A DNA stretch of 10,605 bases from positions 1 through 10,605 of the forward strand of contig CABUZD010000055.1 of NCBI GenBank assembly GCA_902495945.1. The letters run 5' to 3'. The stretch comes from an uncultured Collinsella sp. (lineage in GTDB: Bacteria; Actinomycetota; Coriobacteriia; Coriobacteriales; Coriobacteriaceae). Both the position numbers and the translations under genes were made by a program. Shown here piece by piece: positions 1-6,908 of this stretch. Under the pieces are notes generated by a model. The model worked only from the letters and a program-made list of their open reading frames with translations, did no database searches and was not told the origin of the DNA. The stretch's first letter is position 1, and each line of letters opens with the position of its first letter.

Positions 1-56
1 CCCAAGACGGGCCCCCCCCACCACTTGAGCCCCAAGATCGGGTGCCTGGGGAAGCT
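1..56 (-). other. 3' flank of the aldolase gene
   Basis: After the aldolase TAA the minus strand carries CCCCA and TGGGG segments that could form a weak stem. There is also a near-repeat of CCCAAGA-CGGG on the + strand at 1-10 and 32-42, and a C8 run at 12-19. No T run is visible before the window ends, so a terminator cannot be confirmed. Confidence 0.25.
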
Positions 57-977
57 TTACAGGAGACCGTTGTCCTGGAGGACCTTCTTAATCGCCTCGA
101 CGTTCTCGCCGGTCATGGCCTTCACCGGGCGCGGCATGGTCGGGCTGTCGAAGATACCCATGAGGTTCATAGCGGTCTTGAAGGCGCCGACGCCACCGGC
201 ATAACCCTGGACGCCCGAGGTGACATCCCAGATGTGCGAAATCTCATTGAGGCGATCCTGCTCGGCCTTGACGGTAGCCCAGTCACCAGCCTGAGCGGCC
301 TTCCACTGACGCACGTAGCCCTCGGGCTCAACGTTGGCGAGACCCGGAACGGAACCGTCGGCGCCACCCAGGTAGGCGCCGGCGACAACAACCACGTGAC
401 CGGTGAGGATGCTCATCGGATGGCCGTTCTTCTCGTTCTCCTGAACGAGGTAGCGGAACGAGATGTCATCACCCGAGGAATCCTTGACGCCGGCCAGAAC
501 GCCCTCGGCACCGAGCTTGGCAAGGAGCTTCCACGGGAGCTTGGTGTGGACACACACGGGGATGTCATAGGCGAAGATGGGCAGGTCGAGTTCCTCATGC
601 AGGATGCGGAAGTGCTCCTCGACCTCGGTCATGCCCTGCAGGGCATAGAACGGGCAGGTGGCGACAAGCGCATCGGCGCCCAGCTCCTGAGCGACCTTAC
701 CGTGCTCGATCATGCGCTCGGTCTCGGTGTCGATGATGCCGACCAGAACGGGAACGCGGTGGTCGACGATACGGACGGCCTCGGAGATGATCTGACGGCG
801 ACGCTCGTCGGTGGAGAAGACGACCTCGCCCGAGGAGCCCAGGAAGAACAAGCCATCGACGCCGGCATCGATCATGCGGTTGATGCTGCGCTCAAAGGAG
901 GCAACATCGAGCTGGTGGTCTTCGGTATCGGGAACAACGACGGGAGGGATAACGCCGGTGAATTTCTGAGTTGCCAC
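57..977 (-). CDS. Class I aldolase/lyase of the DHDPS/N-acetylneuraminate lyase superfamily
   Basis: This 306-residue TIM-barrel enzyme should form a Schiff base with pyruvate or a 2-keto acid. GTG 977 is chosen because AAGGAG lies six bases upstream. A longer frame to 1061 begins in the intergenic hairpin region. Visible are GSSGE (47-51), the catalytic Tyr137 (FAYDIP) and the Schiff-base Lys165 (GVKDSSGD), matching E. coli NanA numbering. The Arg that DHDPS uses to bind aspartate semialdehyde (YNVPSRTG) is Cys142 here, which argues against a lysine-pathway DapA. By eye the FFLGSSGE and DHRVPVLVG stretches recall 2-keto-3-deoxy sugar-acid aldolases of the YagE type. Its position behind an importer and esterases fits a catabolic role that yields pyruvate. 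NanA-type sialic acid cleavage remains possible. Confidence 0.88.
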   Translation of the reverse strand: MATQKFTGVIPPVVVPDTEDHQLDVASFERSINRMIDAGVDGLFFLGSSGEVVFSTDERRRQIISEAVRIVDHRVPVLVGIIDTETERMIEHGKVAQELGADALVATCPFYALQGMTEVEEHFRILHEELDLPIFAYDIPVCVHTKLPWKLLAKLGAEGVLAGVKDSSGDDISFRYLVQENEKNGHPMSILTGHVVVVAGAYLGGADGSVPGLANVEPEGYVRQWKAAQAGDWATVKAEQDRLNEISHIWDVTSGVQGYAGGVGAFKTAMNLMGIFDSPTMPRPVKAMTGENVEAIKKVLQDNGLL

Positions 978-998
978 AAGAATCTCCTTAGTTGTCTG

Positions 999-1021
999 GT
1001 GGGCAGCCCTATGCCGCCCAC
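999..1021 (-). repeat. 9-bp hairpin ahead of the aldolase gene
   Basis: On the minus strand GTGGGCGGC (1021-1013) and GCTGCCCAC (1007-999) pair over nine positions with one G-T wobble and a five-base loop. It sits in the 68-base gap after the CE7-like gene, about ten bases before the AGGAG of the aldolase. No T run follows, so it is more likely an RNA-processing, stability or translation element than a terminator. Confidence 0.4.
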
Positions 1022-1045
1022 TCTTGTTGGCAGTGTCCAGGCCGT

Positions 1046-1897
1046 CTAGGCCAAAGAACACGAGTAGAACGTTTGGTTAAAAAAGTCGACGACTTCGTTT
1101 TCGAACGCATTGATGCGCTCGTGAGCGTATTTGGCATAGATGATATGTCTCCGGTCACACTCAAGACCGTTGAATACGGCAAACTGATCCTTGGGATCGC
1201 TCACGGTATCCATGAGCGATGTGCCCATGAGCACCGATCCGCGCACCCGAGACGACAGCGCCTCGAGGCCGCCAGGAAGCGGATTGGCAACCGCCGTGCA
1301 GGCGAGACCCCGCTCGTCCAGAGCAGAAACCGCCAGCGCGACTCCGCCGCCTAGACCCTCGCCCCATGCAAAGATGCGGTCGGGGTCCATGCCATCAAGA
1401 TTGCGCGCCACCTTCGCCAGCGCGCAACCCCAACGGACGCGCTCGACAAAAGCGGGCGAAGAAATCCCCCGCTGCAGGTCGTCCGCACCAGCAACATCGT
1501 CATCCAGCGCGAGGACGGCATACCCCATGGCGGCAAATCTCGTCATGTGATGCCAGCCGCGCACAGGCCGATCGATATCGTGGAACATCAGGCACAGCGG
1601 CACGCGCTCAGACACTCGGGCACGACCGACAGGCTCGATCAAACGAGCGTGAATCGCATCGTCACCGAGCTCAAAGGAGACCTCCGAGTAACGGGCGCAG
1701 GGGTTAACAAAGTCAATCGCCGTAATGGCCAGGCCTTGAATCTCAAGATTCGAAGCGCATGTCTCTAAATCAGAAACATCTGCTTGGACATCACCGCGCC
1801 AGTCCCGATATTCTGCGAGCCTTGACGAAACCGTTCCAGGAATTCCCACGAGCCCGGGGACAATCAGCTCATTAACATTGCTCTCGCACTTAGACAT
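1046..1897 (-). CDS. CE7-like esterase paralogue lacking the nucleophilic serine
   Basis: This 283-residue protein is related to its upstream neighbour. LCLMFHDIDRPVRGW parallels LVLQFHGYPGASRSW, RIFAWGEGLGGG parallels RVFVNGASQGGG, and DQFAVFNGLECDRRH parallels TQFAVYNNLTCEKRH. At the nucleophile position Gly181 (GGT) replaces Ser, while Asp230 and His259 are kept. About 40 residues between the nucleophile strand and the Asp strand are missing, and the RGQ-region motif is lost. The frame is intact, which argues against a plain pseudogene. The ATG lies in ATGTCTAA, overlapping the previous stop by eight bases, with GGAGG eight bases upstream, so translation is coupled. It could be a regulatory or structural partner of the active esterase, a binding protein, or a decaying duplicate. 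Confidence 0.75.
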   Translation of the reverse strand: MSKCESNVNELIVPGLVGIPGTVSSRLAEYRDWRGDVQADVSDLETCASNLEIQGLAITAIDFVNPCARYSEVSFELGDDAIHARLIEPVGRARVSERVPLCLMFHDIDRPVRGWHHMTRFAAMGYAVLALDDDVAGADDLQRGISSPAFVERVRWGCALAKVARNLDGMDPDRIFAWGEGLGGGVALAVSALDERGLACTAVANPLPGGLEALSSRVRGSVLMGTSLMDTVSDPKDQFAVFNGLECDRRHIIYAKYAHERINAFENEVVDFFNQTFYSCSLA

Positions 1898-2867
1898 GAG
1901 CCTCCCCTCCCTTGCAGAAAAACGGAATGATCAGATCGTCAAAATCCTGAATCTCCTCGTGGCCAAAGCCTTCAAAGAACTCATGACGCTTTTCGCAGGT
2001 CAGGTTGTTATAGACCGCAAACTGCGTCGCTGGCGGGCAGACGATATCGGCTGTGCCGGTGCCAAACAGCACGGGGCATTTGACCATAGGGGCAAAGTTC
2101 TTGGAATCGAAGTACGCCAGCTTGGCATAGGCTTCGTCAATACGAGTCGAGTCCTCGTCAAACCAGCGAGACCAATAGCGCAGGCCCTCGTAGGCAATGT
2201 CGTCTGCATCCAAATCCCAGACTAGGCGGAAATCTGACAGGAAGGGATAGAGGATGGCGGCACGATTGATAAGCTCGCTGTTAAGCGCACAGGTCGCAAT
2301 GCCCAAACCACCACCCTGCGACGCGCCGTTCACAAACACACGAGAAAGATCGATGCCCTCGAGCTCGCGAACAATACGGCACAGGATGCGAATATCTTGG
2401 TGCAAGCGGACATAGTAGAGGTTGGCCGGGTCGCCGTCGATGCCGGCGACGATATGCCCGGCAACCGTTGTGCCCTCAAATCCACCAATGTCCTCGGAGG
2501 GACCTCCTTGGCCGGGGCAGTCGAGGGCGATGAGTGCCATGCCCATGCCCGCAAACGACGCCTGCTCAAACCAGCTGCGGCTTGCACCCGGATACCCATG
2601 GAACTGAAGCACCAATGGCACGGGCTCGTCCGAGACGGGTTTAAGGTACTTGGCATGCAGGCGAGCGCCACACATGCCGGTATACCAGAGGTCGAAAAGT
2701 TGGCAGGTCGCGGTATCGGTGACCGATGCCGTGTCGATCGCATAGTCAAGCCCGACGGCGTCGGCCTCGGCCATGCGATCCTTCCAAAAGAGATCGAAAT
2801 CTGATGGACGGGGCATGGCGCCTCGATATTCACCAAATTGATGTTGTAGCTCCTGAGCACTTGGCAT
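1890..2867 (-). CDS. Acetyl esterase, CE7 family (acetylxylan esterase/cephalosporin C deacetylase type)
   Basis: This 325-residue alpha/beta hydrolase would remove O-acetyl groups from small acetylated sugars or related compounds. No signal peptide is visible, so it probably acts in the cytoplasm on imported ligand. ATG 2867 places DFDLFWK about 28 residues in, as in other CE7 enzymes. A TTG at 2882 is too close to its only purine-rich site. Visible features are the oxyanion region LQFHGYPGASRSW (87-99), the nucleophile motif GASQGGG with Ser183, Asp274 in GTADIVCPP, and His303 in GFGHEE. The CE7 RGQ motif appears as PGQ (118-120), with Pro replacing Arg. Length matches the family (about 320). 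The gene follows the hairpin after ATPase 2 and overlaps the next gene by eight bases. The natural substrate is unknown. Confidence 0.88.
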   Translation of the reverse strand: MPSAQELQHQFGEYRGAMPRPSDFDLFWKDRMAEADAVGLDYAIDTASVTDTATCQLFDLWYTGMCGARLHAKYLKPVSDEPVPLVLQFHGYPGASRSWFEQASFAGMGMALIALDCPGQGGPSEDIGGFEGTTVAGHIVAGIDGDPANLYYVRLHQDIRILCRIVRELEGIDLSRVFVNGASQGGGLGIATCALNSELINRAAILYPFLSDFRLVWDLDADDIAYEGLRYWSRWFDEDSTRIDEAYAKLAYFDSKNFAPMVKCPVLFGTGTADIVCPPATQFAVYNNLTCEKRHEFFEGFGHEEIQDFDDLIIPFFCKGGEAHV

Positions 2868-2903
2868 GGCTCGTGAACCCAACCTTTCGAAATCGCAACG
2901 GAG

Positions 2904-2931
2904 GTGCGCCCGGCAAGGGAACCGGGCGCAC
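2904..2931 (-). terminator. Strong 10-bp GC-rich hairpin between ATPase 2 and the esterase
   Basis: GTGCGCCCGG (2904-2913) and CCGGGCGCAC (2922-2931) are perfect reverse complements around an eight-base loop. The stem begins 17 bases after the ATPase stop. On the minus strand CTCCGTTGCG follows, so the T run of an intrinsic terminator is missing. It may cause partial termination or stabilise the transporter message, dividing the operon into an uptake part and a catabolic part. Confidence 0.5.
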
Positions 2932-2947
2932 GGGAGGGAAAGCGAGG

Positions 2948-3775
2948 CTATTCGCCGAGCTTGGGGTGCAGCAGCGACGGCGCAGCGCCGAGCAGCATCT
3001 TGGTGTAGGGGTCCTGGGGATGCTGGAAGACCTGCTTGGCCTCGCCCTGCTCGACGATCTTGCCGCCATTCATAACGATGATGTCGTCAGAGATATAGCG
3101 GACCGTCTGGATGTCATGGCTAATGAACACCATGGCCAGGCCGAGCTCCTTTTTAAGGTCGGTCAGCAGGTTCAGAATCTGCGCGCGGACCGAAACGTCC
3201 AGAGCCGAGGTGGGCTCGTCGGCGATGATGGCATCGGGGTTCAGCGACAGGGCACGGGCAATTGCGACGCGCTGGCGCTGGCCGCCCGAAAGCTGGCCGG
3301 GAAGAACCTCGGCAGCGGAGCTGGGCAGACCGGTGAGCTCCAAGAGCTCCTTGACGCGCTTCTCCTGCTCTGCCTCGGTTCCCAGATTGTGGACGCGCAT
3401 GGGGTCGAGCAGCTGCTCGCGAACGACCATGCGCGGGTTGAGCGCCGTGGCCGGGTTCTGGAACACGACCGAGATGACGCGACCCATGTGACGACGGTCC
3501 TCGGCGGTACGCTTGGTAACGTCCTTGCCCTTAAAGTAGACCTTGCCGCTCGTGGGGGCCTGCAGGCCGCACATGACGTTGGCGGTGGTGGACTTACCGC
3601 AACCGGACTCGCCGACGATGCCGATCGTCTGACCGGGCATGAGCTTAATCGTTACACCCTGGACGGCGTGAACCAGGTTGGGGTGCAGAATCGAGCCGGT
3701 ACGGGTCCTAAAGGTGACGTGGACGTCATCAAGGAAGATGATCGGCTCGACGCCGTTGACTGCGGTCTCGCTCAT
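2948..3775 (-). CDS. ABC transporter ATPase 2, DppF/OppF type
   Basis: This 275-residue cytoplasmic ATPase is the second nucleotide-binding domain and would pair with the ATPase half of the fusion protein to drive import. It has Walker A GESGCGKS (55-62), Q-loop Gln106 (VVFQNPATALNPRM), signature LSGGQRQRVAIARAL from residue 162, Walker B AIIADEP with Glu187, the D-loop SALD, and H-loop His220 (ISHD). It ends soon after HPQDPYTKMLLGAAPS and lacks the longer Cys-containing tail of many DppF proteins. Its ATG directly follows the TAG of the fusion gene with no base between. A strong GGAGGTGA site (3788-3781) inside the end of the fusion gene serves it, so the two are probably translationally coupled. 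Confidence 0.95.
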   Translation of the reverse strand: MSETAVNGVEPIIFLDDVHVTFRTRTGSILHPNLVHAVQGVTIKLMPGQTIGIVGESGCGKSTTANVMCGLQAPTSGKVYFKGKDVTKRTAEDRRHMGRVISVVFQNPATALNPRMVVREQLLDPMRVHNLGTEAEQEKRVKELLELTGLPSSAAEVLPGQLSGGQRQRVAIARALSLNPDAIIADEPTSALDVSVRAQILNLLTDLKKELGLAMVFISHDIQTVRYISDDIIVMNGGKIVEQGEAKQVFQHPQDPYTKMLLGAAPSLLHPKLGE

Positions 3776-5710
3776 CTACATCACCTCCGCGTGAGGGGTC
3801 AAACCATTTGCCTTGAGCACCTCGTCGGGGAGCTCGGAATAGAAGTGCTCGGTGCCGGGCACACGCTTGAAGACCGGACGGGTGTCCAGGCCAATGCGCG
3901 GATGGCTCGAGCGGGGCGCGAAGCGATCGCCCTTGGGGAAATCGCGCGGGCTCGGAACGGCGCCGGGCACCTGGTGCAGGCGGCCCGAACCGCTCTCGAT
4001 GGACAGAACGGAACCCAGAAGACCGCGGGTGTACTCGTGAATCGGGTTGGTGAGCAGCTCCTTGGTGGGTGCCTGCTCGATAACCTGACCGGCGTACATA
4101 ACCGTGATGTTATGGGCAACCTCGGCGACCAGAGCCAGGTCATGCGAAACGAAGATCATGGCAAAGCCGAGCTTGGCCTGAAGATCGTTGAGCAGCTTGA
4201 TGACCTGCTTCTGGACGGTAACGTCCAGAGCGGTCGTGGGCTCGTCGCAGATGACCAGCTTGGGGTCGCGGGTAAGGGCCATAGCGATCAGGACGCGCTG
4301 ACGCTGGCCGCCGGAAAGCTCGTGCGGATAGCTCTCGAGCGTGCGCTTGGGATCGAGGCCCACGAGCTCCAGGAGCTCCTCGGCGCTACGGGTGCCGCCA
4401 CGCTTGGTGAGCTGCTTCATCTGGGCGGAAATGAGCATGGAGGGGTTAAGCGAGGACAGGGCGTCCTGGTAGACCATAGCGATATCGGTACCGCGCAGGC
4501 CGAACCACTCCTTCTTGCTCATCTTGAGCAGGTCGCGGCCCTCCCAGAGAACCTCGCCGGAAAGGTGCTCGTCCTCATCGGTCAGGCCCATGATGGCCAG
4601 CGTGGTGATGGACTTACCGCAACCGGACTCGCCCACCAGGCCCATGGTCTGACCAGGACGGACGTCAAAGTTGACATGGTCGACGACGTTGATATCACCG
4701 TGATGCTCAAACTGAATGCAGAAGTCACGGACCGAGAGAATCGGCTCGACAGACTCGTCGGGCACATGGCGATCGTCACGCTTGAGCTCGACATCGCGCA
4801 GGGCGCCAAGGCGAGCGGAGAGGGACTGGGCCTGCTCCTTGTAGGCGCGAACGGGGTCGGAGACCAGCAGATCGGCCTCGCGACGCTTGGAGGAATCGGT
4901 AGGATCCAGGGCGGCGGAGGGAGCAGCGGCCATGGCGTCGGTAATGCCCTCGGAGAGGATGTTGAGCGCCAGGCAGGTGATCATGATGGCCAGGCCCGGG
5001 AACAGCGCCTGCCACCAACGACCGGCGAGCACGCCGCCGCGGGCGTCGGCGAGGATGTTGCCCCAGGTAGCGGTGGGCTCCTGGATACCAGCGCCGATGA
5101 AGGTCAGCGAGGCCTCGAAGATGATGGCGTCGGCGACCAGCGTAACGGTGAAGACCATGATCGGGGCAATGCAGTTACGCAGAACATGCTTGATCAAAAT
5201 CCACGGAGCCTTGGCGCCGGAAACGATGACCGCGCGGACATAGTCCTCGCCGTACTCGGACACGATGTTGGCGCGCACGATACGGGCAATCTGCGGAGTG
5301 TACATAAAGCCGATGGCGAAGATGATCGACGGCACGGAGTTGCCCAGGATGGAGACGAAGACGGCAGCGAGGGCGATGCCCGGGATGGACATGATGATGT
5401 CCAGGATACGCATGATCGTCTCGGAGACAGCCTTGCGCGAAACCGCTGCAAGGGCGCCCACGACCGAGCCGCAGACCAGAGCCATGGCAGTGGCGCCAAA
5501 GCCGATAATCAGCGAGTAACGACCACCGTAGAGCATACGCGACAGAATGTCGCGACCCTTATCGTCGGTACCGAAAATAAATCCGTTGCCGGGAGCCTGG
5601 CGAGCCGTAAAAATCTCGACCGGGCTATAGGGGGCAAGAAGGGGCGCCAGAATCGCAGTCAGGGCGACCAGCACCAGCACGACGGCGGCAATCTTAGAAG
5701 ACAGCGTCAT
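3776..5710 (-). CDS. Fused ABC transporter permease 2 and ATPase 1 (DppC-DppD type)
   Basis: This 644-residue fusion joins a DppC-like permease (about 1-265) to a DppD-like ATPase (about 323-590), replacing two separate genes. The permease half has membrane segments near 6-28, 66-90, 105-125 and 235-258, and an EAA loop near 153-180 (EYGEDYVRAVIVSGAKA). A charged linker leads to Walker A GESGCGKS (360-367), Q-loop Gln415, signature LSGGQRQR (465-472), Walker B VICDEP with Glu490, and H-loop His523. An oligopeptide-type C-terminus follows (NPIHEYTRGLLGSV), but the Cys residues usual in this tail in DppD/OppD are absent. ATG 5710 is the only conventional start after the in-frame TAA at 5776. 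Its ribosome binding site (GGAAG, three bases away) is poor. The 21 codons in between read like a basic permease N-tail, so the true start is uncertain. Confidence 0.92.
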   Translation of the reverse strand: MTLSSKIAAVVLVLVALTAILAPLLAPYSPVEIFTARQAPGNGFIFGTDDKGRDILSRMLYGGRYSLIIGFGATAMALVCGSVVGALAAVSRKAVSETIMRILDIIMSIPGIALAAVFVSILGNSVPSIIFAIGFMYTPQIARIVRANIVSEYGEDYVRAVIVSGAKAPWILIKHVLRNCIAPIMVFTVTLVADAIIFEASLTFIGAGIQEPTATWGNILADARGGVLAGRWWQALFPGLAIMITCLALNILSEGITDAMAAAPSAALDPTDSSKRREADLLVSDPVRAYKEQAQSLSARLGALRDVELKRDDRHVPDESVEPILSVRDFCIQFEHHGDINVVDHVNFDVRPGQTMGLVGESGCGKSITTLAIMGLTDEDEHLSGEVLWEGRDLLKMSKKEWFGLRGTDIAMVYQDALSSLNPSMLISAQMKQLTKRGGTRSAEELLELVGLDPKRTLESYPHELSGGQRQRVLIAMALTRDPKLVICDEPTTALDVTVQKQVIKLLNDLQAKLGFAMIFVSHDLALVAEVAHNITVMYAGQVIEQAPTKELLTNPIHEYTRGLLGSVLSIESGSGRLHQVPGAVPSPRDFPKGDRFAPRSSHPRIGLDTRPVFKRVPGTEHFYSELPDEVLKANGLTPHAEVM

Positions 5711-5742
5711 CTTCTTCCAGCCACCGAGCTTGAGCCCCTTGG

Positions 5743-5775
5743 AGGCAGCCTTCTCGAGCTGCTTTTTTTTTTTTT
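5743..5775 (+). terminator. Terminator-like hairpin plus T13, antisense to the operon
   Basis: On the + strand GCAGC (5745-5749) and GCTGC (5758-5762) form a 5-bp core stem with an eight-base loop. G-T and A-T pairs can extend it outward. A run of 13 T follows immediately (5763-5775). This is the layout of a rho-independent terminator for + strand transcripts, yet there is no credible + strand gene. On the minus strand the same bases are A13 followed by the hairpin, near the start of the fusion gene. Confidence 0.4.
5763..5775 (-). repeat. A13 homopolymer just upstream of the fusion gene
   Basis: Thirteen consecutive A on the coding strand lie between the permease 1 stop (5797-5795) and the fusion-gene ATG (5710). 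Runs this long are prone to replication, transcription and sequencing slippage. In the fusion-gene frame the tract begins inside a TAA stop (5776-5774) and continues as Lys codons (AAA AAA AAA AAG CAG). Confidence 0.9.
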
Positions 5776-5794
5776 ATAGTTTGTTTACCTTTAT

Positions 5795-6751
5795 CTACAC
5801 CGTCCTGATGCGCGGGTTGATGAGCAGGTAGAGCATGTCAACCACGATGTTGATGATGATGAAGGCAAGAGCAACGACGATGACGACGCCCTGAACCAGG
5901 TTCGCCTCGTTGCCCTGAACGCCCTGCAGAATCGCGGTGCCCATGCCGGGGAGGTTGAAGATAACCTCGATGACGACGGCGCCGCCCATGAGGTAACCGA
6001 TCTTAAGACCGAGGGTGGTGACCGGGGTGATCAGTGCATTGCGAAGAACGTTGATGCCGACGACGACCTTCTCGGGAACGCCGGCGCCGCGGGCCATACG
6101 GACATAATCCTTGTCGAGCTCCTCGACCATGGCGGTACGCACGATACGAGTCATCTGGCCCGTCAGCGGAAATGCCAAGGCGATAGCGGGCATGATCATA
6201 CGTCCCAGATAGCCAACCGGATTCGTGGTGAAGTGAGGCAGAGCACCCGATGCCGGGAGCACCTTAAGGTAGGAAGAGAACAGCAGGATCAACAGAACGG
6301 CAAGCCAGAACGACGGGGTTGCCAAGCCGGCGATGGAAAAGACGCGGATCACTTGGTCCGGCCATTTGTCGCGATACAGTGCCGCGATGACGCCGAGCAA
6401 AAACGAAACGACCGCACCGATGGCAAGACCGATAAAGGTCAGCTGCATCGTGACGGGCAGGGCCGTGGAGATGCGCTTGGCAACGGAGTTGCGAGCAGCA
6501 CCATAGGTGCCCATGTCGCCATGGATCAAATCGCCCATATAGCGCACGTAGCGCACGGGCCAGGGATCGTCCAGACCATACTTCTCATGGTACTCGGCAA
6601 CCGCCTCGGGCGAGGCACCGTCACCCAACGCCGTGTAGGCGGGGTCGGTCTTGGAGAACGACATAAGGAAGAACACCAGGACGGTGACGCCCAATGCCAT
6701 GATCGGCAGCGCCACAAGACGCCTTCCAATCAAACGTAGCAAGTTGTTCAC
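5795..6751 (-). CDS. ABC transporter permease 1, DppB/OppB type
   Basis: This 318-residue inner-membrane permease forms half of the transport channel. GTG at 6751 is chosen because GGGGAG lies five bases upstream. The longer TTG start at 6784 has no such support. The first membrane segment is near residues 11-31 (LVALPIMALGVTVLVFFLMS). The DppB-type extracellular region follows (AVAEYHEKYGLDDPWPVRYVRYMGDLIHGDMG). Further hydrophobic segments lie near 100-125, 140-160, 185-197, 245-265 and 288-312. The cytoplasmic EAA loop that contacts the ATPases is near 210-239 (EELDKDYVRMARGAGV ... VLRNAL). The gene is second in the operon. It lies 84 bases before, and in the same reading frame as, the permease-ATPase fusion. 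Confidence 0.95.
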   Translation of the reverse strand: MNNLLRLIGRRLVALPIMALGVTVLVFFLMSFSKTDPAYTALGDGASPEAVAEYHEKYGLDDPWPVRYVRYMGDLIHGDMGTYGAARNSVAKRISTALPVTMQLTFIGLAIGAVVSFLLGVIAALYRDKWPDQVIRVFSIAGLATPSFWLAVLLILLFSSYLKVLPASGALPHFTTNPVGYLGRMIMPAIALAFPLTGQMTRIVRTAMVEELDKDYVRMARGAGVPEKVVVGINVLRNALITPVTTLGLKIGYLMGGAVVIEVIFNLPGMGTAILQGVQGNEANLVQGVVIVVALAFIIINIVVDMLYLLINPRIRTV

Positions 6752-6791
6752 GTTCTCTCCCCTTTCTTTTGTCGGTAGGAGCAACTGGTAT

Positions 6792-6809
6792 ATGAGTACG
6801 GATACTCAT
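6792..6809 (-). repeat. Second stem-loop, 7-bp stem with TCCG loop
   Basis: ATGAGTA and TACTCAT are perfect reverse complements flanking a four-base loop, read TCCG on the coding strand. UCCG fits the stable UNCG tetraloop class, though the closing pair is A-U. It sits three bases beyond the preceding hairpin and about 30 bases before the permease ribosome binding site. As DNA it is also an 18-bp palindromic element. Confidence 0.45.
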
Positions 6810-6812
6810 TAC

Positions 6813-6846
6813 AAGACCCGAGCGACATCGTTGCCGCCCGGGTCTT
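6813..6846 (-). terminator. Stem-loop after the binding-protein gene (possible attenuator)
   Basis: Arms 6813-6820 and 6839-6846 (AAGACCCG/CGGGTCTT) form a perfect 8-bp stem. The loop holds a second 5-bp stem, GCGAC/GTTGC, with one G-T wobble. On the minus strand the stem is followed by GTAATGAG, not a T run, so full termination is unlikely. Partial termination or protection of the binding-protein message from 3' decay fits its position. Confidence 0.45.
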
Positions 6847-6908
6847 TGTTTCAACTATGAGGATACGGTCACAACGACCGACATCCTGCATACAGACTCA
6901 AGCGAGTC

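Noticed and set aside
42..1049. A 335-codon + strand open frame
   Set aside because: It is an in-register antisense shadow of the aldolase gene and has no family resemblance.
2726..5779. A 1017-codon open frame on the + strand
   Set aside because: It lies exactly in register opposite the ATPase and fusion genes and is open only because they avoid TTA, CTA and TCA. Its translation is an antisense image of the two ATPase domains, hence its internal repeat. No good ribosome binding site was seen.
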